Source of the DNA: Spirochaetales bacterium
Lineage (GTDB): Bacteria; Spirochaetota; Spirochaetia; UBA9216
DNA length: 64,000 bases
Assembly: GCA_016839055.1 (NCBI GenBank)
Contig: JAEKNX010000015.1
Location: 1-64,000 of the forward strand
Direction: 5' to 3'
Shown: positions 1-7,090 of the stretch, one piece after another
Layout of the letters: every line of letters begins with the position of its first letter
Numbering within the stretch: the stretch's first letter is position 1
Program-made: the position numbers and the translations under genes
The notes under the pieces: model-generated
What the model saw: the letters and a program-made list of their open reading frames with translations, nothing else
What the model was told of the DNA's origin: nothing
Databases searched by the model: none

Positions 1-132
1 ATACAAGGATGCCATGAATAGGAAGGTATCAAGTTTTTAATTTATCTTACCGGGACAAAGTCGCTTACGATTGACATCTTTTATATATAATTACAGCAAT
101 TCTGATATGTTGTGCCCATTGTCAAGTATTTT

Positions 133-363
133 CTAAGATATATCCATCGCTTCTCCTGTATTTATCAGTAATGCCATTGAGGAGAAGAAAAGATAGAGAA
201 ACGGATAATCCGGCGATTGACAGACTGATGTTCGCGGATTGGTTACCAGCAGTGCAATGTCATCGTCGGGAGCTTGCCTCTGTCTAAATGCAAGGATAGA
301 GTTTATACTACCTTTAAGAATTGCTCGAGGATTCTCCTTTCCCAAGATCGTTTCTCTATCCAT
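133..363 (-). CDS. Small ORF trailing the IS110 transposase
   Basis: A 76-residue ORF begins 26 bases after the transposase stop, on the same strand, with ATG preceded by a good GAGGAG ribosome-binding site. I recognise no domain. The second half is hydrophobic and aromatic-rich, around a PDYPFLYLFFSS stretch. It may be an accessory ORF inside the element, or the apparent coding may be incidental to a structured non-coding tail. IS1111-type members of the IS110 family are known to carry their bridge RNA downstream of the transposase. I favour neither strongly. Confidence 0.35.
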   Translation of the reverse strand: MDRETILGKENPRAILKGSINSILAFRQRQAPDDDIALLVTNPRTSVCQSPDYPFLYLFFSSMALLINTGEAMDIS

Positions 364-389
364 CTTTCTCCTCAAAATTTAATAATTGT

Positions 390-1481
390 TCACGCTATTC
401 GCTCTGTTGCCATTCCCCAAATGAAACCGCTTAACTCTCTTGCTGTTGCTGCTACAGCTTTCTGGGATTTTTTCCCATTAAAAACAAGTCGTTGAAACTT
501 CCTACTCAACCTTCTTCCCGCTTTATCGGCATAGCAGACAATTTCTGGCGAGAATCCTTTCCGCCGTTGGGTTAACCTTTTAGATGGTTGGTAGTATCTA
601 TAATGCCATGCCGATTCTATCAGTGGTCGGCGAAGCCGGATGTTTCCGGCCTTTGTTAGCCCGCCTTGTCTTCTATGGGATCCGCTTGACGCTTCAGATG
701 GCACCAATCCCAAATACCCCATAAATTTTTCGGCGGATGCAAAGCGTTTGAAGTCACCTATTTCGACAATTAAAGAAAGTGCTGTTAATGTTCCTATCCC
801 TTTCAAACACATTAACTTCCCAACCAGTGAATTATACTGTTCTTCCTTCGCAATCTCTTCTATACGATTATCTATTAGGGTGATTTTTTGCTCTAACTCC
901 TCCATAGCTATTAGATAGTTGGTAAGCGTTTCTCTTTGTAAGGGCAGTAGATTATCTATATTTTTAAGCCACCTTCGGTGTGCTCCTGTCCAGTATGTTC
1001 CATCTTTGTAAATATAACCGAGTCGGGATAAAAAACTGAGAATCTGTTGTTTTTTCCGTTTTAGATCCATTTTAAAATCATCTCGCATTCGCAGATAATC
1101 TCGTACGGACTCATCTTGATGAGTGGGGACATGTACAGGAGTTAGCATCCCTGCACGAAGATTCCGAGCCAATGATTCTGCATCACGAGTGTCGGTCTTT
1201 ATATGATCCCCTGCTTTTCGCGGTATTAATCCGGGCGCTGCTATTATGCAAGAGATTCCCATCTCTACAAGCAGGTGGTAATGATAAAATCCTGAAAATC
1301 CGGCTTCATAACAACAATACAATCGTCCTTTCTCCTTGAGCTTCTTAAAGTAAGTCCTTAGCTGTTGCTTATCATTCTTCTTTTTAACCACGATAAATGG
1401 CTCTGTCTCATCTTCTCGAAAAACTACAATTACAATCCAATCTTTATGGACGTCCATTCCTACGTATAATATACTTTCCAT
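390..1481 (-). CDS. IS110-family transposase (DEDD recombinase)
   Basis: A full-length 363-residue transposase. The N-terminal RuvC-like domain shows the DEDD residues: D10 in GMDVHK, E59 in CYEAG, and D97/D100 in KTDTRDA. The C-terminal Transposase_20 domain carries the serine-rich active segment SEASSGSHRRQGG followed by LTKAGN, around residues 265-285. Members of this family recombine DNA using a bridge RNA encoded in a non-coding end and usually lack long terminal inverted repeats. ATG is preceded by AGGAGG at 5-base spacing, so the start is secure. The gene appears intact and potentially active. I could not define the ends of the element. Confidence 0.95.
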   Translation of the reverse strand: MESILYVGMDVHKDWIVIVVFREDETEPFIVVKKKNDKQQLRTYFKKLKEKGRLYCCYEAGFSGFYHYHLLVEMGISCIIAAPGLIPRKAGDHIKTDTRDAESLARNLRAGMLTPVHVPTHQDESVRDYLRMRDDFKMDLKRKKQQILSFLSRLGYIYKDGTYWTGAHRRWLKNIDNLLPLQRETLTNYLIAMEELEQKITLIDNRIEEIAKEEQYNSLVGKLMCLKGIGTLTALSLIVEIGDFKRFASAEKFMGYLGLVPSEASSGSHRRQGGLTKAGNIRLRRPLIESAWHYRYYQPSKRLTQRRKGFSPEIVCYADKAGRRLSRKFQRLVFNGKKSQKAVAATARELSGFIWGMATERIA

Positions 1482-1527
1482 AGTGTCCTCCTGGTATTTA
1501 CGGTAATGCTACCACAGGTAGTTAAAT

Positions 1528-1546
1528 CCGTGGTTTAATTCCACGG
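1528..1546. repeat. Small hairpin upstream of the transposase
   Basis: A perfect 6-bp hairpin, CCGTGG-TTTAATT-CCACGG, lies in the short leader upstream of the IS110 transposase. The word CCGTGGTT recurs in the dispersed repeats near 3.57, 5.50 and 6.44 kb. It may be a remnant of that repeat or part of the element's left end. Confidence 0.4.
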
Positions 1547-1590
1547 GGGGCACTTCATATTGTCTAACCTCTTTGCCGTATGTCGAAAAG

Positions 1591-1704
1591 TTCTAATTCC
1601 CGCTTCCGGGACGTCCGTATTTCTGAATTTGGCTGCCTTTGTATGCCGCCACTGGGGTCAGCAAGGGCCGACATTCGGGGGAATTGCAGTCAAATTCAGA
1701 ATTG
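1591..1704. repeat. Dispersed repeat R1, copy 1 (about 115 bp)
   Basis: This block closely matches 6230-6342, with differences scattered along its length. Both copies start with TTCTAATTCCCGCTTCCGGG and end near CAAATT-AGAATT. The outermost bases form a short inverted repeat (TTCT/AGAA). No coding continuity is conserved between the copies. It behaves like a small MITE- or REP-like element. I do not recognise the family. Confidence 0.6.
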
Positions 1705-1814
1705 CTGGTGCACCTTCAAATAACTGGCGGATTTGCTCTAAATAGGATATAATTAGAATTGAAGAATTGCCTCCGGGTCCTAACCGGAGGCAACGATTTT
1801 ATCGCCTGATGGGT

Positions 1815-2423
1815 TCAGACGATAGTAAAGGTTTCATCCAGTGATGCTCTGCGAAGTTTGTGATTTCCGAGTCGTGTCGCAACTTCGACAGAGTACTCAC
1901 CGGTGCCGAGGGCCGGAATCAGGAAGTGAAGCTTTTTCGCCGTATTCACCGAAATAATTTCGGTTCTAACCGGCGTGTCGTCCTCTCCTACCCAGAAGAT
2001 CCCTTCATCGAGCGCAGCCTCATCATATTTCAGATTTAATCCCTGAAAAATTAACAGATCATTCCTGTGCATCTTATTATCCGCCGGTTTAGACATATTT
2101 TCTATGTTGATTACAGCAGGATATTTCAGAGCATTTTCATGGACCCTTTCTGCCTGAAGATTCTTTATAATGTTAGAAACAAAATCCTTGTACGGTCTGA
2201 AAAGAACCTTAAACCTGTGGTTGTTAGTACTCGCGCCCGGCCTGAAGTCTTCGTCCAGATTTTCAAAAGAACCTCTGATAGAAGGCTTGAAGGTACCGAA
2301 AGGCGTTTTAACCGTCATTCCCCGGGCAACATAATACTCAATACCCTTAGCAAACTGTGCTATTGAAAGACGATGATCTTCCTTCCGGATAGCCGTATTG
2401 AACTCCATATAATCAAGAAGCAT
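1815..2423 (-). CDS. HU-like / DUF4469 DNA-binding-domain protein, N-terminally truncated
   Basis: The 202 residues match the family with an HU-like DNA-binding fold followed by a C-terminal DUF4469 Ig-like domain. The FNTPFGTFKPSI-type core appears as VKTPFGTFKPSIRG around residues 38-51. The C-terminal part reads LKYDEAALDEGIFWV and GTGEYSVEVATRLG. Relatives carry roughly 40-50 more residues before the first helix. Here an in-frame stop lies eight codons before the ATG and no clear ribosome-binding site is visible. The missing end coincides with the missing end of vapB on the opposite strand, so both were probably cut by one deletion near 2424-2439. Confidence 0.7.
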   Translation of the reverse strand: MLLDYMEFNTAIRKEDHRLSIAQFAKGIEYYVARGMTVKTPFGTFKPSIRGSFENLDEDFRPGASTNNHRFKVLFRPYKDFVSNIIKNLQAERVHENALKYPAVINIENMSKPADNKMHRNDLLIFQGLNLKYDEAALDEGIFWVGEDDTPVRTEIISVNTAKKLHFLIPALGTGEYSVEVATRLGNHKLRRASLDETFTIV

Positions 2424-2633
2424 TTCAAAGGAGATTCCCTTAGGCTACCGGCAGAAACTCGTTTTCCGAAGCATGTTAAGAAAGTTACCGTTCGAGTAAT
2501 TGGAGATACCAGAGTAATCTCACCTGTAAAAAAGACTTGGGATGATTTCTTCTTATCTTCTGATAAAACTGTTACTGATGATTTTATAATAGAAAGAGCT
2601 TCTCAATTCCAACCAGAGAGAGAATCTTTTTGA
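2373..2633 (+). CDS. vapB: VapB-type antitoxin with replaced N-terminus
   Basis: From about base 2439 (LRLPAETRFPKHVKKV) the frame matches VapB antitoxins with the AbrB/MazE-like fold. It ends with the usual toxin-binding tail, WDDFF...ERASQFQPERESF. The first 22 residues read antisense through the neighbouring HU-like gene and are not VapB-like, so the native first DNA-binding strand is gone. The stop lies one base before vapC. The tail that neutralises VapC is kept. Autorepression and the real start codon are doubtful. Confidence 0.65.
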   Translation: MIFLPDSRIELHIIKKHFKGDSLRLPAETRFPKHVKKVTVRVIGDTRVISPVKKTWDDFFLSSDKTVTDDFIIERASQFQPERESF

Positions 2634-2634
2634 A

Positions 2635-3045
2635 ATGCTGAAATTTATGCTCGATACAAACATTGTTATTTATGTGATCAAACGACGACCTGTCGAATTG
2701 ATTGATGTATTTAATAAACATGCTGATCAGATGTGTATAAGCAGTATTACCCTTGCAGAGCTGATACATGGTGTTGAAAAAAGCTCAACCCCTGAGAAAA
2801 ATATGCAAAGAATAGAAGACTTCATCTCCCGCCTTGAAGTATTATCCTACGATAATGAAGCCGCAATGCATTATGGTGATATTCGAGCGGATCTTGAAAG
2901 AAAAGGAACAACTATAGGTGTAAATGATCTTCATATAGCGGGACATGCTCGAAGCCGCGGTTTGATTATAGTCACTAATAATACAAAAGAATTTACAAGG
3001 ATTGAAGGATTAAGAATAACCGACTGGACAGTTGGCGATAGCTAA
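2635..3045 (+). CDS. vapC: VapC toxin, PIN-domain ribonuclease
   Basis: A 136-residue PIN-domain protein of normal length. It starts MLKFMLDTNI with catalytic D7, followed by E42 (LAELIHG), D98 (VNDLHIAGHA) and the VTNNTKEF motif. VapC toxins cleave RNA, often initiator tRNA or 23S rRNA, and are held inactive by VapB. It sits one base after the truncated vapB frame and appears intact. Confidence 0.92.
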   Translation: MLKFMLDTNIVIYVIKRRPVELIDVFNKHADQMCISSITLAELIHGVEKSSTPEKNMQRIEDFISRLEVLSYDNEAAMHYGDIRADLERKGTTIGVNDLHIAGHARSRGLIIVTNNTKEFTRIEGLRITDWTVGDS

Positions 3046-3121
3046 AACATACAATCACTCCCTCCGGAATCCTGCCAGTCCCGTATTTTAATTCCAACGG
3101 GGAAGATTTCATGCACTGATT

Positions 3122-3485
3122 TTAGAATAATGATGCTGAAGTCCTCCTAAGATTCGCTTTTTTAAATTTCCGGTGTTCGTGGTAATTTCTCAATGCTAAG
3201 AGTGTAGCCTGATCCATACATGTCGTATGAATGACGAATGGTGCTCTGCTATAACTAAAGACCATAGCGAATGCATATAGTTTCTGCTTTCTTCCATAAA
3301 CGATTCTTGTCCCGTGAACCTTCCAGTCCACCTGAGCCTGAAAGCTGGGTTCTATTTCAAATAAGAAGTGGAAAAATCTGCGGTCGGAATCAGTAAAGGT
3401 AACCCCGTAAATAAGTGCCGATAACGGGAAGTTTTCTTTGCCATCACGATGCCTGAATATGGGCTGTACCTGCTGTGCTGTTTTC
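3122..3485 (-). pseudogene. Remnant of IS21-family transposase IstA
   Basis: The open frame (read from 3485 down) contains SFQAQVDW, then GTRIVYGRKQKLYAFAMV and SMDQATLLA-like THTTCMDQATLLA. These are characteristic of the catalytic core of IS21 IstA (DDE/rve fold) around its first aspartate. Only about 115 residues remain of a protein of roughly 400-500. The frame has no start codon at its 5' end and terminates in unrelated sequence. No IstB is nearby. It is a dead fragment. Confidence 0.7.
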
Positions 3486-3538
3486 AGGTTTAGACTATTT
3501 AGCTAAACGCAGTGTTCACCCCGAAAATTATATGCATT

Positions 3539-3885
3539 TCCGTGAACCACCCCATATCTATGCCCAAGTTTTCCGTGGTTAAACCACTCAGATAAATCAA
3601 AAGAGCAGTATCATCAACATCTTACTTGGACAATCTTAAAAAAAAGTACATGGATGTTTGCCGCAGGCAAACTCCCGAGGAACCGGAGGCTCTTTCAGAG
3701 CCTATGTTCCTCCGCGTTACGGACTTGAAGGGCGCAAGGTGCCGTTGAAAAATACAAGCAGTTGATTGCGGTGGATGTTTTACCGAAGGTGAAAATCCAG
3801 AGGAACTGAAAGTTCCTCCAACCCCGTAAAGGCCGGACCCGAAGGACGACTGCGTCGTTCGCAAGGGAACGCCCCCAATAGCAAA
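3539..3885. repeat. Modular hairpin repeat, copy A
   Basis: This block shares a long near-identical stretch with 6409-6716. The head has CCGTGAAC...TTCCGTGGTTAA. A GTTTGCCgcaGGCAAAC hairpin follows near 3656. A GAGGAAC/GTTCCTC outer stem encloses an AGGCTC/GAGCCT inner stem (3676-3713). Near the end is GACGACtgcGTCGTT (3845-3859). Between these, copy A carries a second, diverged unit (3771-3818) ending in the hairpin GAGGAACTgaaAGTTCCTC. The ORF that crosses this block on the minus strand is probably a shadow. Confidence 0.65.
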
Positions 3886-4105
3886 CATAACCACCGGCAT
3901 CTGGACCATACCCGCAGAACCCGGACGAATAGTACTAATAGCAAGCTATTCCGAAACTCACGAGGTAACAGGTGAGCTCTACAAAGAAGGCTACATAATA
4001 GACATAGACAACATAACCGGCGCCTACGTAATGGGAGTAGAGGGAGCAGAAGAGCCCTGGTACCGAACCGGTGTAAGCTTTTGTTATTCGAATAATTCGG
4101 AGTGA
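3878..4105 (+). pseudogene. Orphan coding fragment with unusual codon use
   Basis: A 75-codon open frame follows repeat A directly and has no start codon. It reads like protein (ANITTGIWTIPAEPG...IVLIASYSETHEV...EEPWYRTGV). It relies heavily on ATA, CTA and NNC codons, unlike its neighbours, which suggests separate origin. It runs into the 3' end of the yafQ-like gene on the opposite strand. I do not recognise the family. It is probably the tail of a gene cut by the repeat. Confidence 0.45.
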
Positions 4106-4368
4106 GAACCTATTCTATAAAGGAATAATTCATTAGCTTCTTTATCCTGTAGGTAAATAAGCAACAGATCCGGCAAGATATGACATTCCCGGTAAATATT
4201 ATAATTTCCGCTTAATGTGTGCTCTCTGTTTTGTTCAGGAAGAGCGGCAGGTAGTGTTAGTTGTTCAATGATCCATTTTATTTTGGTCATATCACTTTTT
4301 TTTCTGCCGGATTTTTGAATCCGTTTTATGTCTTTTCTAAATTGTGTAGACGTTTTAATTGAGTACAT
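4084..4368 (-). CDS. YafQ-family mRNA interferase toxin
   Basis: A 94-residue RelE/YafQ-fold toxin. It shows the family pattern HTLSGNYNIYRECHILPDLLLIY followed by RIGSHSELF at the C-terminus. These segments contain the histidines and aspartate used for ribosome-dependent mRNA cleavage. It starts four bases after the antitoxin stop on the same strand, the usual antitoxin-toxin order. It appears intact. Confidence 0.9.
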   Translation of the reverse strand: MYSIKTSTQFRKDIKRIQKSGRKKSDMTKIKWIIEQLTLPAALPEQNREHTLSGNYNIYRECHILPDLLLIYLQDKEANELFLYRIGSHSELFE

Positions 4369-4371
4369 TGA

Positions 4372-4590
4372 TTAAGAATCAATACCTAAATCATCAAAAA
4401 GATCATCAGCAGAGTCGTAAGCTTGCAGATTATCTCGGGCATTTTCTACCTCTTTAATAGCTTTTACAGTATCTTTGTTTGGGTAGTGCTCAAGTTTAAG
4501 GAAATGAAGATAATCTAGTAAAGAATCCACTTTCTGATCTGGAAGACCGTCGAGTTCTGAAATAATCCGATTTTTCATGGATTGATTCAT
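4372..4590 (-). CDS. Antitoxin of the YafQ-like toxin
   Basis: A 72-residue acidic protein. The N-terminal half is a DUF2281-like helical segment (NRIISELDGLPDQKVDSLLD), and the tail SADDLFDDLGIDS is typical of RelB/DinJ-type toxin-binding regions. AGGTGGTGAT precedes ATG. The toxin gene follows by four bases. It is expected to neutralise the toxin and repress the pair. Confidence 0.85.
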   Translation of the reverse strand: MNQSMKNRIISELDGLPDQKVDSLLDYLHFLKLEHYPNKDTVKAIKEVENARDNLQAYDSADDLFDDLGIDS

Positions 4591-4910
4591 GAAATCACCA
4601 CCTTTGTTTTCATAAAACTAAGCATTAGAATAGTTCTATAATAAAAATATACAATGCACTGAAGATAGGTTCAAGCATAGTATTGTAAAATTTGACAAAA
4701 TTATAGAATCAAAGCATTTACAAGGATTATCGTTGAAAAGACTGATACAGGTCTACCGGGAAAAGTAGCTATAACTTATCCATAAAAGCCTTCTGGGCTC
4801 GTATACACGGCAGCGATACTGGCGTCAGTAGTTGACTAATTTGATTCGTATAATTTTTTGTTATTCCCTTTTCTCCGGTTATATATTATTCTTATAGAGG
4901 ATTATGAAAT
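4591..4910. promoter_or_regulatory. Intergenic region with a TA operator
   Basis: This 320-base, AT-rich gap separates the divergent yafQ and mntA loci. A perfect palindrome, TAGAATAGTTCTA, lies at 4626-4638, about 40 bases upstream of the antitoxin ATG, and is a plausible autoregulatory operator. I see no gene or stable repeat in the rest. Confidence 0.45.
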
Positions 4911-5199
4911 ATGAAAAATATTGCAGAAATCAAAACATATTTAACCGATAAAAAACCTCTCCTTCTGAAGTATGGAATTACTGAAATTGGAATATTCGGT
5001 TCATATATTAAGGGCTTAGCAACATCCAAGAGTGATATCAATAGATATTCAGAGACCTTCAACTATTGGGCTGCTTGAATTATTAGAAATTGAAAATCAA
5101 CTGTCAGAAGAGTTAAACACAAAGGTAGATCTTGTTATAAAATCTGATTTAAAACGTGCAATTGGTTCGCAAATACTCAGAGAAGTTCAATATATATGA
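4911..5199 (+). pseudogene. Broken MntA-type nucleotidyltransferase antitoxin
   Basis: The start reads as a minimal nucleotidyltransferase with IGIFGSYIKGLATSKSDI, the GSxxxG...SDxD active-site motif of MntA proteins that AMPylate HepT toxins. Around 5030-5042 bases are missing: the second active-site aspartate is lost and the frame shifts, giving a stop at 5076-5078 after 55 codons. The rest of the family sequence (DIQRPSTIGLLELLEIENQL...) continues in another frame to 5199. The total of 289 bases is not a multiple of three. It overlaps the following hepT start. Confidence 0.8.
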
Positions 5200-5447
5200 A
5201 AAAGGAATATTCGGACTCTCTAAACGATATCGTGAAATCCATGAACCTTTCCCAAAAATTTATTAAAGATCATACTTTGGATTCATTCAATAATGATGAT
5301 AAAACGAAATTTGTTGTTATCCGTTGTCTGGAAATAATCGGTGAAGCTACAAAACGGCTACCAGAGATTCTAAGAGAAGCAAATCCTGAGATTCCATGGA
5401 AAGCTATGACTAAAATACAAAACCATCTTTTCTGCCTTTTGGTATAA
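5196..5447 (+). pseudogene. Truncated HepT-type toxin
   Basis: The 83 residues match HepT RNase toxins up to CLEIIGEATKRLPEILR...NPEIPWKAM. They then diverge to KIQNHLFCLLV and stop. The family's catalytic RxxxxHxY segment, normally just after this point, is absent. The breakpoint lies a few bases before a copy of the CCGTGAAC...TTCCGTGGTTAA repeat. Together with the frameshifted antitoxin, the locus is dead. Confidence 0.8.
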
Positions 5448-5460
5448 CCTGCAAACTATG

Positions 5461-5530
5461 CCCGATATTTCCGTGAACTACCTAATATCTTTGCTATGCA
5501 CTTCCGTGGTTAATCCATAGTGGTTAAATC
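5461..5530. repeat. Partial copy of the modular repeat head
   Basis: Contains TTCCGTGAACTACC and CACTTCCGTGGTTAATCC, the head section of the repeats at 3539 and 6409, without the downstream hairpin units. It directly follows the truncation point of hepT. Confidence 0.5.
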
Positions 5531-5575
5531 TATCAGAATTAAACAACTAAGACTAAAAAAACCTAAATACTTGAG

Positions 5576-5878
5576 TTAAGATGCTTTATGAAATCTGGAA
5601 ATTTTATTTATGTTTGAGTCTTTATTTTCTGATAAAGCTTCAAGCTCATACCGACTCTGCATATTCATCCAGAACTCTGCTGAGTTGCCAAAGAATTTTG
5701 AAAATCTCAAGGCGGTATCGGCAGTGATTTTCCGCTTACCCTTAATAATCGCAGCTATTCTGGGAGGATCTACAAAGATGCTTTTTGCCAGTGCATACGG
5801 CGTTATTCCCATGGGATCAAGAAATTCTTCTTTCAAGACTTCTCCGGGAGTTGATAATTCTATTAATTCATTTTCCAT
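5576..5878 (-). CDS. higA: HigA-family antitoxin (XRE DNA-binding)
   Basis: A 100-residue HigA antitoxin. It has the helix-turn-helix typical of the family (PGEVLKEEFLDPMGITPYALAKSI, then RIAAIIKGKRKITADTALRFSKFFGNSAEFWMNMQ). It follows higB by 12 bases, the inverted toxin-first order of hig operons. It should bind HigB and repress the shared promoter, where an imperfect palindrome is present at 6194-6216. Confidence 0.93.
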   Translation of the reverse strand: MENELIELSTPGEVLKEEFLDPMGITPYALAKSIFVDPPRIAAIIKGKRKITADTALRFSKFFGNSAEFWMNMQSRYELEALSENKDSNINKISRFHKAS

Positions 5879-5890
5879 AATATCCTCTTG

Positions 5891-6172
5891 TTAATGATAA
5901 TCAGTAATTTCAACATCATAGGCATTTCCATTGTCCCACCTAAAGCAAACTCTCCACTGGTCATTAATTCTGATACTGTATTGACCAGCTCTGTCTCTTT
6001 TCAAAGCTTCAAGTCTGTTTCCTGGAGGAATTCGCAAATCATTAATATCTATTGCATCTTCAAGAAACCCAAGCTTTCTTCTGGCAACTTTAAAAATATC
6101 ACTCGGAAAACCTTTAACTCTTTGACGTTGCCATACACTATTTGTGAGCTCGTCTTTGAAGCTTTTGATCAT
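5891..6172 (-). CDS. higB: HigB toxin, RelE-superfamily mRNA interferase
   Basis: A 93-residue HigB. It starts MIKSFKDELT and ends with QYSIRINDQWRVCFRW...DVEITDYH, the canonical C-terminus of the family. An upstream GTG would add five residues, but the ATG at 6172 matches family starts. It cleaves mRNA on the ribosome and is neutralised by HigA. The gene is intact. Confidence 0.92.
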   Translation of the reverse strand: MIKSFKDELTNSVWQRQRVKGFPSDIFKVARRKLGFLEDAIDINDLRIPPGNRLEALKRDRAGQYSIRINDQWRVCFRWDNGNAYDVEITDYH

Positions 6173-6193
6173 AATATATAATAGCACGATACA

Positions 6194-6216
6194 CTAATAG
6201 CGTAAAGCGCCAATAG
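6194..6216. promoter_or_regulatory. Putative HigA operator
   Basis: An imperfect palindrome, CTAATAGCG-taaag-CGCCAATAG (seven of nine positions symmetric), lies just upstream of higB. Its position and symmetry suit HigA autoregulation. Confidence 0.4.
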
Positions 6217-6229
6217 TTTAATCAAGCAA

Positions 6230-6342
6230 TTCTAATTCCCGCTTCCGGGGCGTCAGTAGTTCTGGAAGCGGCTGTCTTTGTATGCCGCCGCTGGGGTCGG
6301 CAAGGTCCGACATTCAGGGGAATTGCAGTCAAATTAAGAATT
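6230..6342. repeat. Dispersed repeat R1, copy 2
   Basis: Second copy of the element at 1591-1704. It has the same ends and a conserved core (TTTGTATGCCGCC, CTGGGGTC, GGAATTGCAGTCAAATT). Here the outer inverted repeat extends to CAATTCT/AGAATTG. Confidence 0.6.
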
Positions 6343-6408
6343 GATGAGTTTAATCAATTCTATCTTAAAGTTTAACGCTGTGACCACCCACAAAGCTCTA
6401 CCTAATAT

Positions 6409-6716
6409 TACCGTGAAACACCACCGGAGCTTCGCTGTCTACTTCCGTGGTTAATCTATTTCATTTAAATCTAAAGAGCAGTATTAGCAATATCTTACTT
6501 GTATAATCTAATTAAAACACATGGATGTTTGACGCAGGCAAACTCCCGAGGAACCGGAGGCTCTTTCAGAGCCTATGTTCCTCCGCGTTACGGACTTGAA
6601 GGGCGCCGGAGGCGGTCAAATAAAAGCCAAAGGCTTTTATTTGACGGGACACCGTAAAGGCCGGACCCGAAGGACGACTGCGTCGTTCGCAGGGGAACGC
6701 CCAGAATCGCAAAAAA
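6409..6716. repeat. Modular hairpin repeat, copy C
   Basis: Matches copy A at both ends, with the same head, GGCAAAC hairpin, GAGGAAC stem-loop and GACGACtgcGTCGTT tail. The middle section is different sequence: a perfect 14-bp hairpin, TCAAATAAAAGCC-type arm with an AAA loop at 6615-6645, replaces the second unit of copy A. Conserved flanks around a changed but still perfectly paired stem suggest that structure is selected. Confidence 0.65.
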
Positions 6717-6830
6717 ATAAAACCAGCCTAGCATGATGTTCGACCATTGATATAAACCATACTTTAGAAGCTTATTCTTTCCAGGAAGAGGAAAGATCCG
6801 TACTAATATAGAAGTAAATGCAATATATAG

Positions 6831-6859
6831 TTGACATAATGGAATGTATATATTACAAT
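6831..6859 (+). promoter_or_regulatory. Sigma-70 promoter of the XRE operon
   Basis: TTGACA (6831-6836) and TACAAT (6854-6859) are separated by exactly 17 bases. A palindromic TGTATATATTACA overlaps the -10 box and is a candidate site for autorepression by the downstream XRE regulator. Confidence 0.7.
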
Positions 6860-6892
6860 TGCCTTGTAAATATGACATATGGAGGTGATACT

Positions 6893-7087
6893 TTGGGCCT
6901 TAATAAAATAAAACTGGCTAGAATGGAAAGAGATATCACACAAACTGAACTTGGAAAGCTTTGCGGAGTAACCAGGCAGACAATAGGACTGATTGAAACC
7001 GGCAAATATAATCCGACGGTTTCATTATGTGTCAGTATCTGCAGAGCTTTGGGAAAAACACTTGATGAACTATTTTGGGAGAAATAA
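6893..7087 (+). CDS. Small XRE-family transcriptional regulator
   Basis: A 64-residue helix-turn-helix protein (LNKIKLARMERDITQTELGK, TRQTIGLIETGKYNPTVSL, LGKTLDELFW). The frame is open further upstream, but GGAGGTGAT sits just before the TTG at 6893 and the resulting length fits this compact class. The following membrane protein gene starts three bases after the stop. Such pairs are common, the regulator controlling the membrane partner and itself. Confidence 0.9.
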   Translation: MGLNKIKLARMERDITQTELGKLCGVTRQTIGLIETGKYNPTVSLCVSICRALGKTLDELFWEK

Positions 7088-7090
7088 CAG

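Noticed and set aside
3622-3909. Minus-strand ORF of 95 codons containing LRTTQSSFGSGLYGV
   Set aside because: It runs antisense through the hairpin repeat. The related frame at 6588-6878 crosses the other copy and differs outside the repeat, so the coding is a by-product of the repeat.
3539-6716. Integron attC sites (spirochaete chromosomal integron)
   Set aside because: GTTAAAC-like words occur once, but no consistent GTTRRRY/RYYYAAC pair flanks each gene and no integrase is present, so a cassette array is not supported.
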